Source: Burkholderiales bacterium
GTDB taxonomy: Bacteria; Pseudomonadota; Gammaproteobacteria; Burkholderiales; Burkholderiaceae_C
Reading direction: 5' to 3'
DNA length: 64,000 bases
NCBI GenBank assembly: GCA_016219375.1
Contig: JACRNC010000020.1
Span: 62,001 to 126,000, forward strand
The position numbers and the translations under genes are program-made. Positions 1 to 9,420 of this stretch are shown one piece after another. The stretch's first letter is position 1; every line of letters starts with the position of its first letter. The notes beneath the pieces are model-generated. The model searched no databases. It saw only the letters and a program-made list of their open reading frames with translations, and was not told the origin of the DNA.

Positions 1-38
1 ACACCCCGCCTGACGACCCGCGGGCCCGCCGGCAGCCC

Positions 39-1577
39 GTGCGCGGCCGGGGCAGCGCGCCGCGCAAGCGGCCCACCGCCGCCGAGGCGGAACAAGCCCG
101 GGAACAGGCTCGCGAACAGGCTCGAGAACAGGCCCAGAAGGAGGCCCGCCACCAGCCGCCCGAGCGCGCCCCCGGGCCGCGCACGGCCAAGCCGGGCCGC
201 CCCGGCGCAACCGACAAGCCCCTCTCCGCAAAACCGGCGGGCCGTGCGCCGGATGGGCCCCCGCGTGACAAGCGGCTCGGCGACGACCGGCGCCCGCCCC
301 GCGGCCAGCCCGAGGAGTGGCGCGCAGACCGCCGCGATCCTTCGGATCGGCGCGATGCACCACGGCCCGCGCGCGGCCGCCCGCCCGGCACCGCAGGCGC
401 CTCGGACCCGCGGCATCGCCACGCCGATACCCGCCCGGGCAACCCGCCCCATGCCGACGACCGGCGGCACGGCGGCTACATGCGCTCCGACCGCCAGGGC
501 GCGCGCGCGGCTCCAGACGACCGGCCGCGCCACCAGGAGCGGCCCGATCACGCCGACCGCTCCCCACGCCCGGCTCATCGCGACCCCGCCGCCCGATCGG
601 CCGGCCCGTCCGGACCGACCGACCGCGACCCCCCGCGCCCGCCCGGTCGCAGCCCGCGCCCGCAGGGTGAGGCGCGCGGCGACCGCCCGTTCGGCAAAGA
701 CGACCGCGGGTCCAGCCGGTCCGCCGAGCGCGCTGCCGCCTTCACACCGGCCCAGCGCCGCACGCCCTCCCGAGCAGGCACCCCACCCGCTTCGGCGGCC
801 ACGAGCGCCGACGCCGGCATCCGCCTGTCCAAGCGCATGAGCGAGCTGGGCCTGGCCTCCCGCCGCGAGGCGGATGAATGGATCGCCCAGGGCTGGGTGC
901 GCGTGGACGGCCAGGTGGTGTCCGAGCTGGGCTCGCGCGTGCAGCCGCACCAGCAGATCACCGTGGACGAGGCGGCCCGCCAGCAGCAGGCCCAGCGCGT
1001 CACCGTGCTGCTGCACAAGCCCATCGGCTATGTCAGCGGCCAGGCGGAGGACGGCTACACGCCGGCCGTGGCGCTGGTGACGGCCGAGAACCGCTGGGAC
1101 GGCGACCGCACCGCCATCCGCTTCTCGCCCGTGCAGCGCCGCCACTTGGCGCCGGCCGGGCGGCTGGACATCGACTCCACCGGCCTGCTGGTGCTGACGC
1201 AGGACGGCCGCATCGCCAAGCTGCTGATCGGCGAAGACTCGCCCATCGAGAAGGAATACCTGGTGCGCGTGCGCCTGGCCGCCGGCCAGCCCGAGGGCGC
1301 GCATGCGTCCGAGCTGCTGCCGCCCGAGGCTCTGGAGCGGCTGCGCCACGGCCTGGAGCTGGACGGCGTGCCGCTGCAGCCGGCCAAGGTGTCGTGGCAG
1401 AACGAGGACCAGCTGCGCTTCGTGCTGCGCGAAGGCCGCAAGCGCCAGATCCGCCGCATGTGCGAGGCCGTCGGCCTGGAGGTGGTGGGCTTGAAGCGCG
1501 TGCGCATCGGCCGCATCCCGCTGGGCGACCTGCCGCCAGGGCAGTGGCGCTACCTGCGGCCGGAGGAGCGGTTCTGA
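39..1577 (+). CDS. rluB: 23S rRNA pseudouridine synthase RluB, long disordered N-terminus, possibly 5'-partial
   Basis: Family role: makes pseudouridine in helix 80 of 23S rRNA (E. coli U2605). Seen: an S4 RNA-binding domain begins at about residue 262 (RLSKRMSELGLASRREAD). It is followed by the RsuA/RluB/E/F catalytic core with the motif GRLDIDSTGLLVLTQDG, whose Asp is the nucleophile, and the conserved RQIRRM segment near the C-terminus. The first 260 or so residues are Arg/Pro/Asp/Gly-rich low complexity, starting with a degenerate EQAR repeat from a roughly 12-bp DNA repeat around 94-140. Typical RluB proteins are 250-300 aa plus a basic tail, so 512 aa is long because of this extension. 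The start is uncertain: GTG at 39 is the first candidate inside the window, but the frame is open to the left edge, so the true start may lie outside. The enzyme assignment is strong; the extension's role is unknown. Confidence 0.9.
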   Translation: MRGRGSAPRKRPTAAEAEQAREQAREQAREQAQKEARHQPPERAPGPRTAKPGRPGATDKPLSAKPAGRAPDGPPRDKRLGDDRRPPRGQPEEWRADRRDPSDRRDAPRPARGRPPGTAGASDPRHRHADTRPGNPPHADDRRHGGYMRSDRQGARAAPDDRPRHQERPDHADRSPRPAHRDPAARSAGPSGPTDRDPPRPPGRSPRPQGEARGDRPFGKDDRGSSRSAERAAAFTPAQRRTPSRAGTPPASAATSADAGIRLSKRMSELGLASRREADEWIAQGWVRVDGQVVSELGSRVQPHQQITVDEAARQQQAQRVTVLLHKPIGYVSGQAEDGYTPAVALVTAENRWDGDRTAIRFSPVQRRHLAPAGRLDIDSTGLLVLTQDGRIAKLLIGEDSPIEKEYLVRVRLAAGQPEGAHASELLPPEALERLRHGLELDGVPLQPAKVSWQNEDQLRFVLREGRKRQIRRMCEAVGLEVVGLKRVRIGRIPLGDLPPGQWRYLRPEERF

Positions 1578-1870
1578 GAGCGGGGGCGTCTGGCTTCGTC
1601 GTTCGACCTCTTCTCACTCCCGACAACACCGCCCCGCCGCCCGACAGACTGTGCCCTCCTGCCTCGGCTCGGCACTGCCTGCCCCCTGCCGCCCGCCGCC
1701 CCGGCCCTCCTGCATCACTGCACCACTGCATCACTTCACTGCTTCACCGCCCCCGGCGCCTTGCACCGCTCCGTGAACGACTGACCGCCCAGTCCATCGC
1801 CGTCATCGCGCTCACCCGCTTCTGAGCCATCGCCCCTTTCGCCGCGCTGCAGCCCGCCCGCCCCGCATCC

Positions 1871-3157
1871 GTGTCCTCGCCGTCCCTGCCCACCGCCACG
1901 CTCGCCGAATCGCCTCGCCGCGCGGCCATGTCGCCCGCCACGGTGGCCATCACCCTGGCCCTGCTGCTCGGCCTGCAGCCGGTGGCCACCGATCTCTACC
2001 TGCCCGCGCTGCCGCTGCTCAAGGCAGATCTGGGCACCGACATGAGTGCGGCGCAACGCACGCTGGCTGCGCTGATCCTGGCCTTCGGCCTGGGCCAGCT
2101 GCTGTGCGGGCCGCTGGCCGACCGCTACGGCCGCCGGCCGGTGCTGCTGGGCGGGCTGGCCGTCTACTGCATCGCCAGCGTGGCGGCGGTGGCCGCGCCC
2201 AACATCGATGCGCTGATCGCCTGGCGCGCGCTGCAGGGCTTGGGCGTGGCGGCCAGCGTGGTCTGCGGGCGGGCGATGGTGCGCGACCTCTACGAGCCGC
2301 GCGACGGCGTGCGCGTGCTCTCCCAGGGCATGACCGGCCTGGCCGTGATCGCGCTGATCGGCCCGCCGATGGCCGCCGCGCTGGCCCAGGCCGCGGGCTG
2401 GCGCGCCGCGCTGGCCGTGCTGGCCGGCTTCGGCGTGCTGACGCTGGCCTGGCTGGCCTGGCGCCTGCGCGAAACGCTGGCCGCGCCTGACCCGCTGGCC
2501 CTGCAGCCCGCGCGGCTGCTGCAGACCTGGCGGCACATCGTCACCCACCGCACCTTCCTGTCATATGCCGCGCTCACGGCCAGCACCTACGGCGGGCTCT
2601 ATACCTACCTGGCCGCATCGTCCTTCGTGCTCATCGAGCAGATGGGCTGGTCGCGCCTGGCCTACAGCCTGTCGCTGTCGGCCGGCGCCACCGGCTACAT
2701 GGCGGGCACCTTCGGCTGCCGCTACTGGCTGCATCGCCACGGCATCCGCGGCACGGTGGCGCGGGGCGGCGTGCTCGCCCTGTGCGGAGGCCTGGGCTGC
2801 GCGGCGCTGTCACTGGCCGGGCTGCATCACCCGCTGGCCATCGTGCTGCCGCAGCTGCTCTATGCCTGCGCGCACGGCGTGTTCCAGTCCTGCGGGCAGG
2901 CGGGCGTCACCGGGCCCTTCCCGCGCCAGGCGGGTGCAGCATCGGCACTGTCGGGCTTCATCCTCTGCGCCGTGGCCTTTGCCGTGGGCCAATCCCTGGG
3001 CCCGCTGATGGACGCGGCCGGGCGCACGCCCTATCCGCTGACGCTGGGGCTGGGCGCCTGGTCCGTCGTCACGGCCACCATCGCCTGGACGGCCGTGCAG
3101 CGCCACGGCGAGCCGCCGGCCGCGCGGGCGGTCACGGCAACCAGCCGGCTGTCGTGA
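1871..3157 (+). CDS. Bcr/CflA-family multidrug MFS transporter
   Basis: Inner-membrane proton/drug antiporter of the 12-TM DHA1 (Bcr/CflA) subgroup. Seen: hydrophobic protein of 428 aa (usual size about 400). TM1 carries the subgroup's DLYLPALP signature, and the TM2-TM3 loop has [14 protein letters not shown], the MFS motif A. A further motif, [13 protein letters not shown], matches the TM4 region of this family. The start is GTG at 1871; an ATG at 1928 (MSPATVAIT) would give a shorter N-terminus beginning directly before TM1 and is equally plausible. The gene stands alone between rluB and the repeat region in front of miaA, with no adjacent regulator. Substrate cannot be predicted; Bcr-type relatives export bicyclomycin, sulfonamides or chloramphenicol. 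Confidence 0.87.
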   Translation: MSSPSLPTATLAESPRRAAMSPATVAITLALLLGLQPVATDLYLPALPLLKADLGTDMSAAQRTLAALILAFGLGQLLCGPLADRYGRRPVLLGGLAVYCIASVAAVAAPNIDALIAWRALQGLGVAASVVCGRAMVRDLYEPRDGVRVLSQGMTGLAVIALIGPPMAAALAQAAGWRAALAVLAGFGVLTLAWLAWRLRETLAAPDPLALQPARLLQTWRHIVTHRTFLSYAALTASTYGGLYTYLAASSFVLIEQMGWSRLAYSLSLSAGATGYMAGTFGCRYWLHRHGIRGTVARGGVLALCGGLGCAALSLAGLHHPLAIVLPQLLYACAHGVFQSCGQAGVTGPFPRQAGAASALSGFILCAVAFAVGQSLGPLMDAAGRTPYPLTLGLGAWSVVTATIAWTAVQRHGEPPAARAVTATSRLS

Positions 3158-3608
<451 letters not shown>

Positions 3609-4739
3609 ATGAACCCGCTGCTCCACCCCCCGCGCGCCATTGCCCTGGCCGGCCCCACGGCCAGCGGCAAGACGGCCTGCGCGCTGGCCCTGGCACGCCA
3701 CCGGCCGATCGAGGTCATCAGCGTCGATTCGGCCTTGGTCTACCGCGGCATGGACATCGGCACGGCCAAGCCCAGCACGGCCGAGCAGGCGGCCGTGCCG
3801 CACCACCTGATCGACATCATCGAGCCCACTCAGGCCTATTCAGCCGCCCGCTTCGTCGCCGATGCCAACCGCCTGATCGACGACATCCGCGCCCGCGGCC
3901 GGCTGCCGCTGCTGGTGGGCGGCACCATGCTGTACTTCAAGGCCCTCTACAGCGGCCTGGACGCCCTGCCCGAGTCCGATCCCGAGGTACGCGCCCAGCT
4001 CGACCGCGAGGCCGCCGAGCGCGGCTGGCCCGCGCTGCATGCCGAACTGGCACAGGTCGATCCGGTCACCGCCGCCCGGCTGGCACCCAACGACGCCCAG
4101 CGCATCCAGCGCGCCCTGGAGGTCTGGCGCAGCAGCGGCCGCCCGCTGTCGAGCTTCCACACCGATCGCTTCGCACGTGAAACAACGCGGGCCGCGATGC
4201 CAGGCAAGGCCGCCGATGCCGATGCAGGCGCTGGCGCTGGCACTGTCGCGGTCGCCAACGCCGGCGCAGCTCGGGGCCGCGAATCAGTCCAGGGCCGGGC
4301 CAGCGCTGCGCCGCAGCCGGCACATGACGATCCGGCCTCCGCACTGGCCACCATCCCGCTGATCAGCCTGGAGCCCGGCAACCGTGCCTGGCTGCACCAG
4401 CGCATCGCCCAGCGCTTCCATGCCATGCTGGCCGAGGGCTTCATCGAGGAGGTGCGCGCCCTGCGCGCCTGCGGCGACCTGCATCCGGGCCTGCCGTCCA
4501 TGCGCTGCGTGGGCTACCGCCAGGCCTGGGAGGCACTGGATGCCGCGGCCGACGGCCCGTTGAGTCCAGCCGCGCAGCAGGCCCTGGCCGAGCGCGGCAT
4601 CGCCGCCACCCGGCAGCTGGCCAAGCGCCAGCTCACGTGGCTGCGCAGCATGTCGCACCGCCAAGTGCTGGCCTGCGACGAAGTGGGCCTAGAGGAGCGC
4701 TTCATCCAGACCGTCGATCGCCTGCTGCCCCCAAGCTGA
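3609..4739 (+). CDS. miaA: tRNA dimethylallyltransferase MiaA with internal low-complexity insert
   Basis: Transfers the dimethylallyl group of DMAPP to the N6 of A37 in tRNAs reading codons that start with U, the first step towards ms2i6A. Seen: P-loop GPTASGKT at residues 15-22, then [22 protein letters not shown] and [10 protein letters not shown], all diagnostic of MiaA. ATG at 3609 is chosen because the P-loop then falls where it does in the family; upstream in-frame codons are repeat-derived. Length 376 aa against the usual 300-320. The excess is an Ala/Gly/Asp-rich insert at about residues 193-245, between the TDRFARE segment and [18 protein letters not shown], where most MiaA proteins have only a short linker. 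The core on both sides is intact, so function is probably kept. It is convergent with tssL. Confidence 0.95.
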   Translation: MNPLLHPPRAIALAGPTASGKTACALALARHRPIEVISVDSALVYRGMDIGTAKPSTAEQAAVPHHLIDIIEPTQAYSAARFVADANRLIDDIRARGRLPLLVGGTMLYFKALYSGLDALPESDPEVRAQLDREAAERGWPALHAELAQVDPVTAARLAPNDAQRIQRALEVWRSSGRPLSSFHTDRFARETTRAAMPGKAADADAGAGAGTVAVANAGAARGRESVQGRASAAPQPAHDDPASALATIPLISLEPGNRAWLHQRIAQRFHAMLAEGFIEEVRALRACGDLHPGLPSMRCVGYRQAWEALDAAADGPLSPAAQQALAERGIAATRQLAKRQLTWLRSMSHRQVLACDEVGLEERFIQTVDRLLPPS

Positions 4740-4978
4740 ATCGACCTGGGTGTACAGGCCGGCGCCTCACGCACGGCATCGTGGGCCTACCGCGCCCGGA
4801 CCTTCACCGGATCGGGCACCGGGCGGAACGGTCCCACCACCCGCCCTGCGGCATGCCGGTTCCGCAGCACACCCTGAAGGCCCGCAGGCAGCGCACCGCA
4901 CGGCCTCTGCATCAGCCGCAGTGCCGTCTCGTGTACCGGGCTGGGCCGCCTCAATCCTGTACGCCGAAGCGCCGTGCC

Positions 4979-5782
4979 TCAGGGCAACGTGATCGTGATG
5001 TGCGCCGCCCGCGGCGGCAGCTTGACCACATCCTGGTAGGCCGCCAGTTCGCCCTGCGTCGTGCGCCCCAGCTGCCAGCGCAGCCCAATGAAGGCGGCCA
5101 GCCCGAACAGCGCCACCACCGACGCCACCGCCCACAGCGGCACCTCGTGGCGCAGCGTGTGCATCACCTTGTCGGGCGCCGCCCAGTGCGGCGCAAACGG
5201 CGCGCGCTTGCCCTTGAGATGGGCGATCTCGTCGCCCAGCCGCGCGGTGTAGTAGCCCAGCTTCTCGCTGCCCTCCAGCAGGTACTTGCCCTGGAAGCCC
5301 AGCAGCAGGCACATGTGAAAGACCTCCAGCACCTGCAGCCGCCGCGCGCCCTGGGCCCGCACGGCCTCCAGCTTGTCGAAGAAGTGCTCGCCGGCCAGCT
5401 GGTCGCCGAAGAATTGCAGCTGCAGCGGCTGGCGCTCCCAGGCGTCGCGCACGCGGAAGGACGACGACAGCACCGTCTCATCTACCAGCGCGCAGAAGGC
5501 GTACTTGGCCAGGTGCACGTCCTCGGCATCGGCCTTCAGGCGCAGCGCACCGCGCTCGAACTCCATCAGGAAGTCCTTGATGCGCTCGCGGAACTCGGCT
5601 GCATCCCGCGGCGCCTGGCGCTGGCGCAGCAGGAAGACCAGGTAGAAGCCGTCGTACATCAGGTCCAGCAGGGTGTGGGCGTCCAGCGTGGCCGCACGCG
5701 CGGCGACCGGCACGGTGCCCGGCGTACCGCCAGCGAACAGCGACGGTGCAACAGAGGCAGAGGCGGGGGTGGAGACAGTCAT
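4979..5782 (-). CDS. tssL: T6SS membrane-complex protein TssL (DotU/IcmH family)
   Basis: Inner-membrane protein with a cytoplasmic domain, part of the TssJLM membrane complex that docks the baseplate. Seen in 267 aa: the DotU cytoplasmic helical domain at about residues 33-205, including LLDLMYDGFYLVFLLRQ and the signature YAFCALVDETVL at 94-105, then one transmembrane helix at about 215-235 and a short periplasmic tail. There is no C-terminal OmpA/peptidoglycan-binding domain, so this is the short TssL form. Its ATG overlaps the stop of tssK by four bases, so the two are translationally coupled. It is the last gene of the leftward tssJ-tssK-tssL unit; the tssM that often accompanies it is absent. 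Confidence 0.95.
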   Translation of the reverse strand: MTVSTPASASVAPSLFAGGTPGTVPVAARAATLDAHTLLDLMYDGFYLVFLLRQRQAPRDAAEFRERIKDFLMEFERGALRLKADAEDVHLAKYAFCALVDETVLSSSFRVRDAWERQPLQLQFFGDQLAGEHFFDKLEAVRAQGARRLQVLEVFHMCLLLGFQGKYLLEGSEKLGYYTARLGDEIAHLKGKRAPFAPHWAAPDKVMHTLRHEVPLWAVASVVALFGLAAFIGLRWQLGRTTQGELAAYQDVVKLPPRAAHITITLP

Positions 5783-7161
5783 GGGTTCACCGCCAGCAGT
5801 TCGAGCTGCAGCTCAGGGATGCCCTGAGGCGCATACAGGGTCAGGGCCTGGGCCTGCAGCATGCGCTCGTACAGCGCACCTCGCGGCTCCAGCGTGAAGT
5901 AGTAGGTACCCGGCCGCACCGGGATGGCCGCCGGCACCTGCGGGCAGTGCACCAGCCGCACACCCGGCATGGCCGATAGCACGATCTTGTCCACGTCGTC
6001 CGGCGCGCCGATCTTGAAGCGCACCGGCACCGACTCCACCAGCTCGGCCGGCGGCATCGCCGCGGCCACGCCCAGGTAGAACACCGTGCCGCTGCTGATC
6101 TGCTGCGAATCCAGCCGGCCCTGATGAAACGACGGCTTGGTCTCGGTGAGCGTGATGGCGAAGTGACGGGTGGAGATCACCGTCTCCAGCAGCTCGCGCA
6201 CGATGCCGTCCAGCCGCGCAAAGGCCGGCCCGGGCGCGGCATGGTCGTACACCGGCAAGTCGGCCAGGGTGTAGGTCTTGGAGAAGGTCATCAGCGCGCC
6301 GGCCAGCTCCAGCAGCCCCTGGAACAGCCGCTCCGGATGCAGCCCCGGATGGCGGAACAGGTGCGACAGCGAGGCGAACGCGCTGCTGGCGGTGTGCAGC
6401 AGCCAGAACGACGCCACGTCGCCGCTGCGGAACTCGATGACGTGCTTGGAGGGCTCACGGTGGAAGCCGTAGAGCGCATCCACCTTGGCCTGCAGCGCAT
6501 CGAGCAGGCGGCGCAGCTGCAGGTGCAGCACGGCCGAGGCCTGGACGGCGGTGCACGGCGGCACGAAGCGGCCGTCCAACTCGAAGCCGCCGGTGGACGT
6601 GCGCCGCACGCGCAGCAGGGGCAACGTCACCAGGTGCTCGCGCGGCTCATGGTCGGCCACCAGGCGCAGGCCACGGCGCAGCACGGCGATCTCGGCCTCC
6701 ACCGCGCCGGTGTACCAGTCGGCGGCCGATTCGTTGTGCTGCACGTAGCGCGCCATGCCGTCACCGGCCGGCACGCCGTCATGGGCGTCGGCCGCGGCCT
6801 GGCCTGCAAACGGCGTGAAATTGCTGCCCACCCGGCGCAGCGGCGCCACGGCCAGGTGATAGACCACCTCGTTCACGCCGGCGGGCAGCTCGGCCAGCGA
6901 CACCGCTGCAGGCAGCTCGTCCTCGCCCGGGGCGGACACCATCTCGCCATCCGGCAGCACCGCCTGCAACTCCAGCAGCCGCAGCAGCCCGGCCTGCAGC
7001 GCATCGGCATCGGCCTTGAGCACCCGCACGCCCCAGGCATACGGATGCAGCAGCCGGCTCATCTGCAGCAGCCGCCACTCGTGATAGGCGTCCTGGCGCT
7101 GGAAGTGCTGCGGACGCAGGAAGAGGCCTTCGCCCCACAAGACCTTGGATGACGGGATCAC
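5779..7161 (-). CDS. tssK: T6SS baseplate protein TssK
   Basis: Cytoplasmic trimer that links the baseplate wedge (TssE/F/G) to the TssL/TssM membrane complex. Seen: the family's N-terminal block VLWGEGLFLRPQHFQRQD straight after the start, then the conserved core and C-terminal receptor-binding region, 460 aa in all (family about 445-460). The start is GTG at 7161, preceded by a GGAGG ribosome-binding site five bases upstream; the frame is open further upstream, but those residues do not resemble TssK. It overlaps tssL by four bases and is preceded by tssJ. Confidence 0.95.
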   Translation of the reverse strand: MIPSSKVLWGEGLFLRPQHFQRQDAYHEWRLLQMSRLLHPYAWGVRVLKADADALQAGLLRLLELQAVLPDGEMVSAPGEDELPAAVSLAELPAGVNEVVYHLAVAPLRRVGSNFTPFAGQAAADAHDGVPAGDGMARYVQHNESAADWYTGAVEAEIAVLRRGLRLVADHEPREHLVTLPLLRVRRTSTGGFELDGRFVPPCTAVQASAVLHLQLRRLLDALQAKVDALYGFHREPSKHVIEFRSGDVASFWLLHTASSAFASLSHLFRHPGLHPERLFQGLLELAGALMTFSKTYTLADLPVYDHAAPGPAFARLDGIVRELLETVISTRHFAITLTETKPSFHQGRLDSQQISSGTVFYLGVAAAMPPAELVESVPVRFKIGAPDDVDKIVLSAMPGVRLVHCPQVPAAIPVRPGTYYFTLEPRGALYERMLQAQALTLYAPQGIPELQLELLAVNP

Positions 7162-7279
7162 CGGACCTCCGGATGACGTGTAGATGAGGCGCGCGATGCG
7201 GCTCGGGATGGCGCTTGCGACACGCGAAGGCCGGGCGGCAAGCCCCGCCTGCCGATGCTGAGTGCACGCACGGCCGCAT

Positions 7280-7921
7280 TCATCGGCACTGCCCCGGGCT
7301 GCTGCGCGCAAAGTCGGCCGACATGCCGAGCGGCACGCCGCTGCTGACGGTCAGCGCACAGGCGTGCGCACCCAGCGTCAGCCCGCTGCGCTCCAGCTCA
7401 TCGGCGGCAAAGGCGTAGCGCCAGCGCTGCGCGGCAGGGGAATGGAAGAGCGCGACGACACCCACGTAGGCCGCCTCGCGCGTGACCTTCTCGGTGGCCT
7501 CCACACGCTGCCCCGGCACGAGCTGCAGGTCGCGCACCTCGACCAGGTCGTTGCCCAGCCGCTCCTTCTCGCGCGCAGCATCGCCGAAGGTCTCGTAGGG
7601 CGCTGCGAGGAAGGCATCTGCACTGCGCAGCTTGTAGATGCGCGCCACCAGCGACAACGAAGCTCCGGACGCCTCGTCCACGTTGAGCGACGGACTGGCC
7701 TGCACCCTCAGTGCAATGCGCCGCGCCGGCTTGGCCGCATCAGGCAGCTCAGGCGCTGCAGGCTTCTTGAGTCCCACCACCTCCAGCGCCTTCTCGGCCA
7801 CGGGCAGCGCTGCTTCCACGGCCTTCATCGAGCTGCAGCCAGGCAGCGCGACGGCCGCGAATGCCAACCACGGCACGGCACACCAGCGCGATGCGCGGCG
7901 CGCATCCAGCCCCGACTTCAT
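7280..7921 (-). CDS. tssJ: T6SS outer-membrane lipoprotein TssJ
   Basis: Lipoprotein that anchors the TssJLM complex to the outer membrane and binds the periplasmic part of TssM. Seen: signal peptide with lipobox ALPGC, lipidated Cys29, then a TssJ (SciN/VasD) beta-sandwich domain including PSLNVDEASGASLSLVARIY, typical of the family's strand holding the TssM-contact loop. ATG at 7921 is favoured by a GGGAG ribosome-binding site and by placing the signal peptide at the N-terminus. Length 213 aa, slightly long for the family (about 150-180) owing to a Pro/Ala-rich stretch after the lipobox. It is the first gene of the leftward unit and diverges from the tssB unit. Confidence 0.92.
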   Translation of the reverse strand: MKSGLDARRASRWCAVPWLAFAAVALPGCSSMKAVEAALPVAEKALEVVGLKKPAAPELPDAAKPARRIALRVQASPSLNVDEASGASLSLVARIYKLRSADAFLAAPYETFGDAAREKERLGNDLVEVRDLQLVPGQRVEATEKVTREAAYVGVVALFHSPAAQRWRYAFAADELERSGLTLGAHACALTVSSGVPLGMSADFARSSPGQCR

Positions 7922-8173
7922 GACCACTCCCTCGCCCTGTTCTCGTGTTCTCTTCCGGCCCGCAGCCCGCCTTGAAAGCGGGCGGCTGCAGCGGGCGTGC
8001 GAGTTTACGAGCCGCCCCACGACGCGCGTTCACACCGATGGGCGAGCTCACCGCGGTCCGGGGGATAGCGATGCAACAGCGCGTAACTGGCGTCTTCCGG
8101 CGAGTTCGCTTGCGTTCTAATCCGCGCACTTTTCGAACGACCGCTGCGCAACAGCGGCAAAGAGGAACAGAAG

Positions 8174-8899
8174 ATGAAGCATCAGGGAGCGGTCGGCCGC
8201 ATGGGCCGGCCGGAGGGAGGCGCGCGTGCGCCTCGCAACGTGCGCCATGCGGCGGGCATCCGCCTGTCAGCCTATGCGGCCCTGCTGGCCGCGGCCTTGT
8301 TCACCGGCTGCGCCACGCAACCCGGCTCGGCCAGCGGCCAGAAGGCTGATCTGTCGGCCACCCTCGAAGAAGCCGCCGCCGCCCGCAAGCAGGGCCAGAT
8401 TCCGCAGGCCCTCAAGCTGCTGAATGACGCCACTGCCGCCCACCCCGGCGACAAGACGCCCTGGCTGCAGATCGCGCAGATCCATTTCGACCAGTCCAAC
8501 TACGGCGCTGCCATCGTGGCTGCGCAAGAAGTGGTGCAGCGCGACAACGCCGACACCGTGGCGCGCAGCATCATGGCCGTCAGCGGCTTGCGCGTCTCAG
8601 CCGATGCCCTGGCCCACCTGCGGCAGGCCAACGCCGTGAGCGGCTCCACCCGCACGGAGGCGGAGTCTGTGGCCAAGATCATCCGCGACGCCGTAGGCGA
8701 GCCCGTGCTCGTGCCGCCCACGCCGGCACCCGCCAAGCCGGTCCCCGTTCGGCGCACGCGTCCCGTTGTCAAGGCCCCTACAGCTGGCGACACCCTTCCC
8801 GCCGCTCCCTCGGCCGCGCTGCCTGCAGCGCCGGCCCGTCCTGCAGTGCCTGCGGCCAAGACCGCCGCGCCGCGCAATCCCCTCGACGCCCTGAAGTGA
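8174..8899 (+). CDS. T6SS-linked TPR lipoprotein
   Basis: Exact role unknown. Genes of this kind (signal-peptide lipoprotein with tetratricopeptide-like helices) sit directly before tssB in several Burkholderiales T6SS clusters and have been given tag-type names. Seen in 241 aa: hydrophobic segment LSAYAALLAAALFTGC with lipobox Cys46; helical TPR-like repeats at about 60-150, including ARKQGQIPQALKLLNDAT; then a Pro/Ala-rich tail from about residue 175. The n-region before the hydrophobic core is unusually long, so a start downstream of the annotated ATG is possible. It begins the rightward operon 16 bp before tssB. Confidence 0.75.
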   Translation: MKHQGAVGRMGRPEGGARAPRNVRHAAGIRLSAYAALLAAALFTGCATQPGSASGQKADLSATLEEAAAARKQGQIPQALKLLNDATAAHPGDKTPWLQIAQIHFDQSNYGAAIVAAQEVVQRDNADTVARSIMAVSGLRVSADALAHLRQANAVSGSTRTEAESVAKIIRDAVGEPVLVPPTPAPAKPVPVRRTRPVVKAPTAGDTLPAAPSAALPAAPARPAVPAAKTAAPRNPLDALK

Positions 8900-8915
8900 C
8901 CCAGCGAGGTAAACC

Positions 8916-9416
8916 ATGAGCAAAGACAGCGTCCAGAAGAAGCTCCAGAAGGTCCGCCCGCCACGCGTGCAGATGACCTATGACGTCGAAGTGGGCGATG
9001 CGGTGGAGCAGAAGGAGCTGCCCTTCGTCGCCGGCGTGCTGGGCGACTTCGCCGGCCAGTCCGAGAAGGACCACAAGCGCCTGAAGGACCGCAAGTTCGT
9101 CAGCGTCGACATGGACAACTTCGACGAGGTGATGGAGGGCATCGCTCCGCGTGCCGTCTACCGGGTCGAGAACAAGCTCTCGCCGCAGGGCGGCGAGTTC
9201 GCCGTGGATCTCAGCTTCAACAGCATCGACGACTTCCGCCCTGAGGCGGTCGTTCAGCAGGTCGAGCCGCTGCGCAAGCTGCTGGAGGCCCGCACCAAGC
9301 TCTCCGATCTGCGCAACAAGATCGCCGGCAACGAAAAGCTCGAAGACATCCTCAACGACGTGCTGACCAGCACCGAGAAGCTGGCCGAGCTGCAGCAAGC
9401 CACCCGCAAGGAGTGA
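8916..9416 (+). CDS. tssB: T6SS contractile sheath small subunit TssB (VipA)
   Basis: Pairs with TssC to build the cytoplasmic contractile sheath around the Hcp tube. Seen in 166 aa: N-terminal SVQKKLQKVRPPRVQMTYDVE, then the family block KELPFVAGVLGDFAGQ and the FVSVDMDNFDEVM segment. Length matches the family (about 160-170). It is four bases upstream of tssC, the usual tight pairing. Confidence 0.97.
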   Translation: MSKDSVQKKLQKVRPPRVQMTYDVEVGDAVEQKELPFVAGVLGDFAGQSEKDHKRLKDRKFVSVDMDNFDEVMEGIAPRAVYRVENKLSPQGGEFAVDLSFNSIDDFRPEAVVQQVEPLRKLLEARTKLSDLRNKIAGNEKLEDILNDVLTSTEKLAELQQATRKE

Positions 9417-9420
9417 AGCC

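Noticed and set aside
1578-1870. A gene in the rluB-MFS gap
   Set aside because: Only a Pro/Ala/His-rich low-complexity frame was seen, with imperfect short repeats of the type actgcatcact; no ribosome-binding site.
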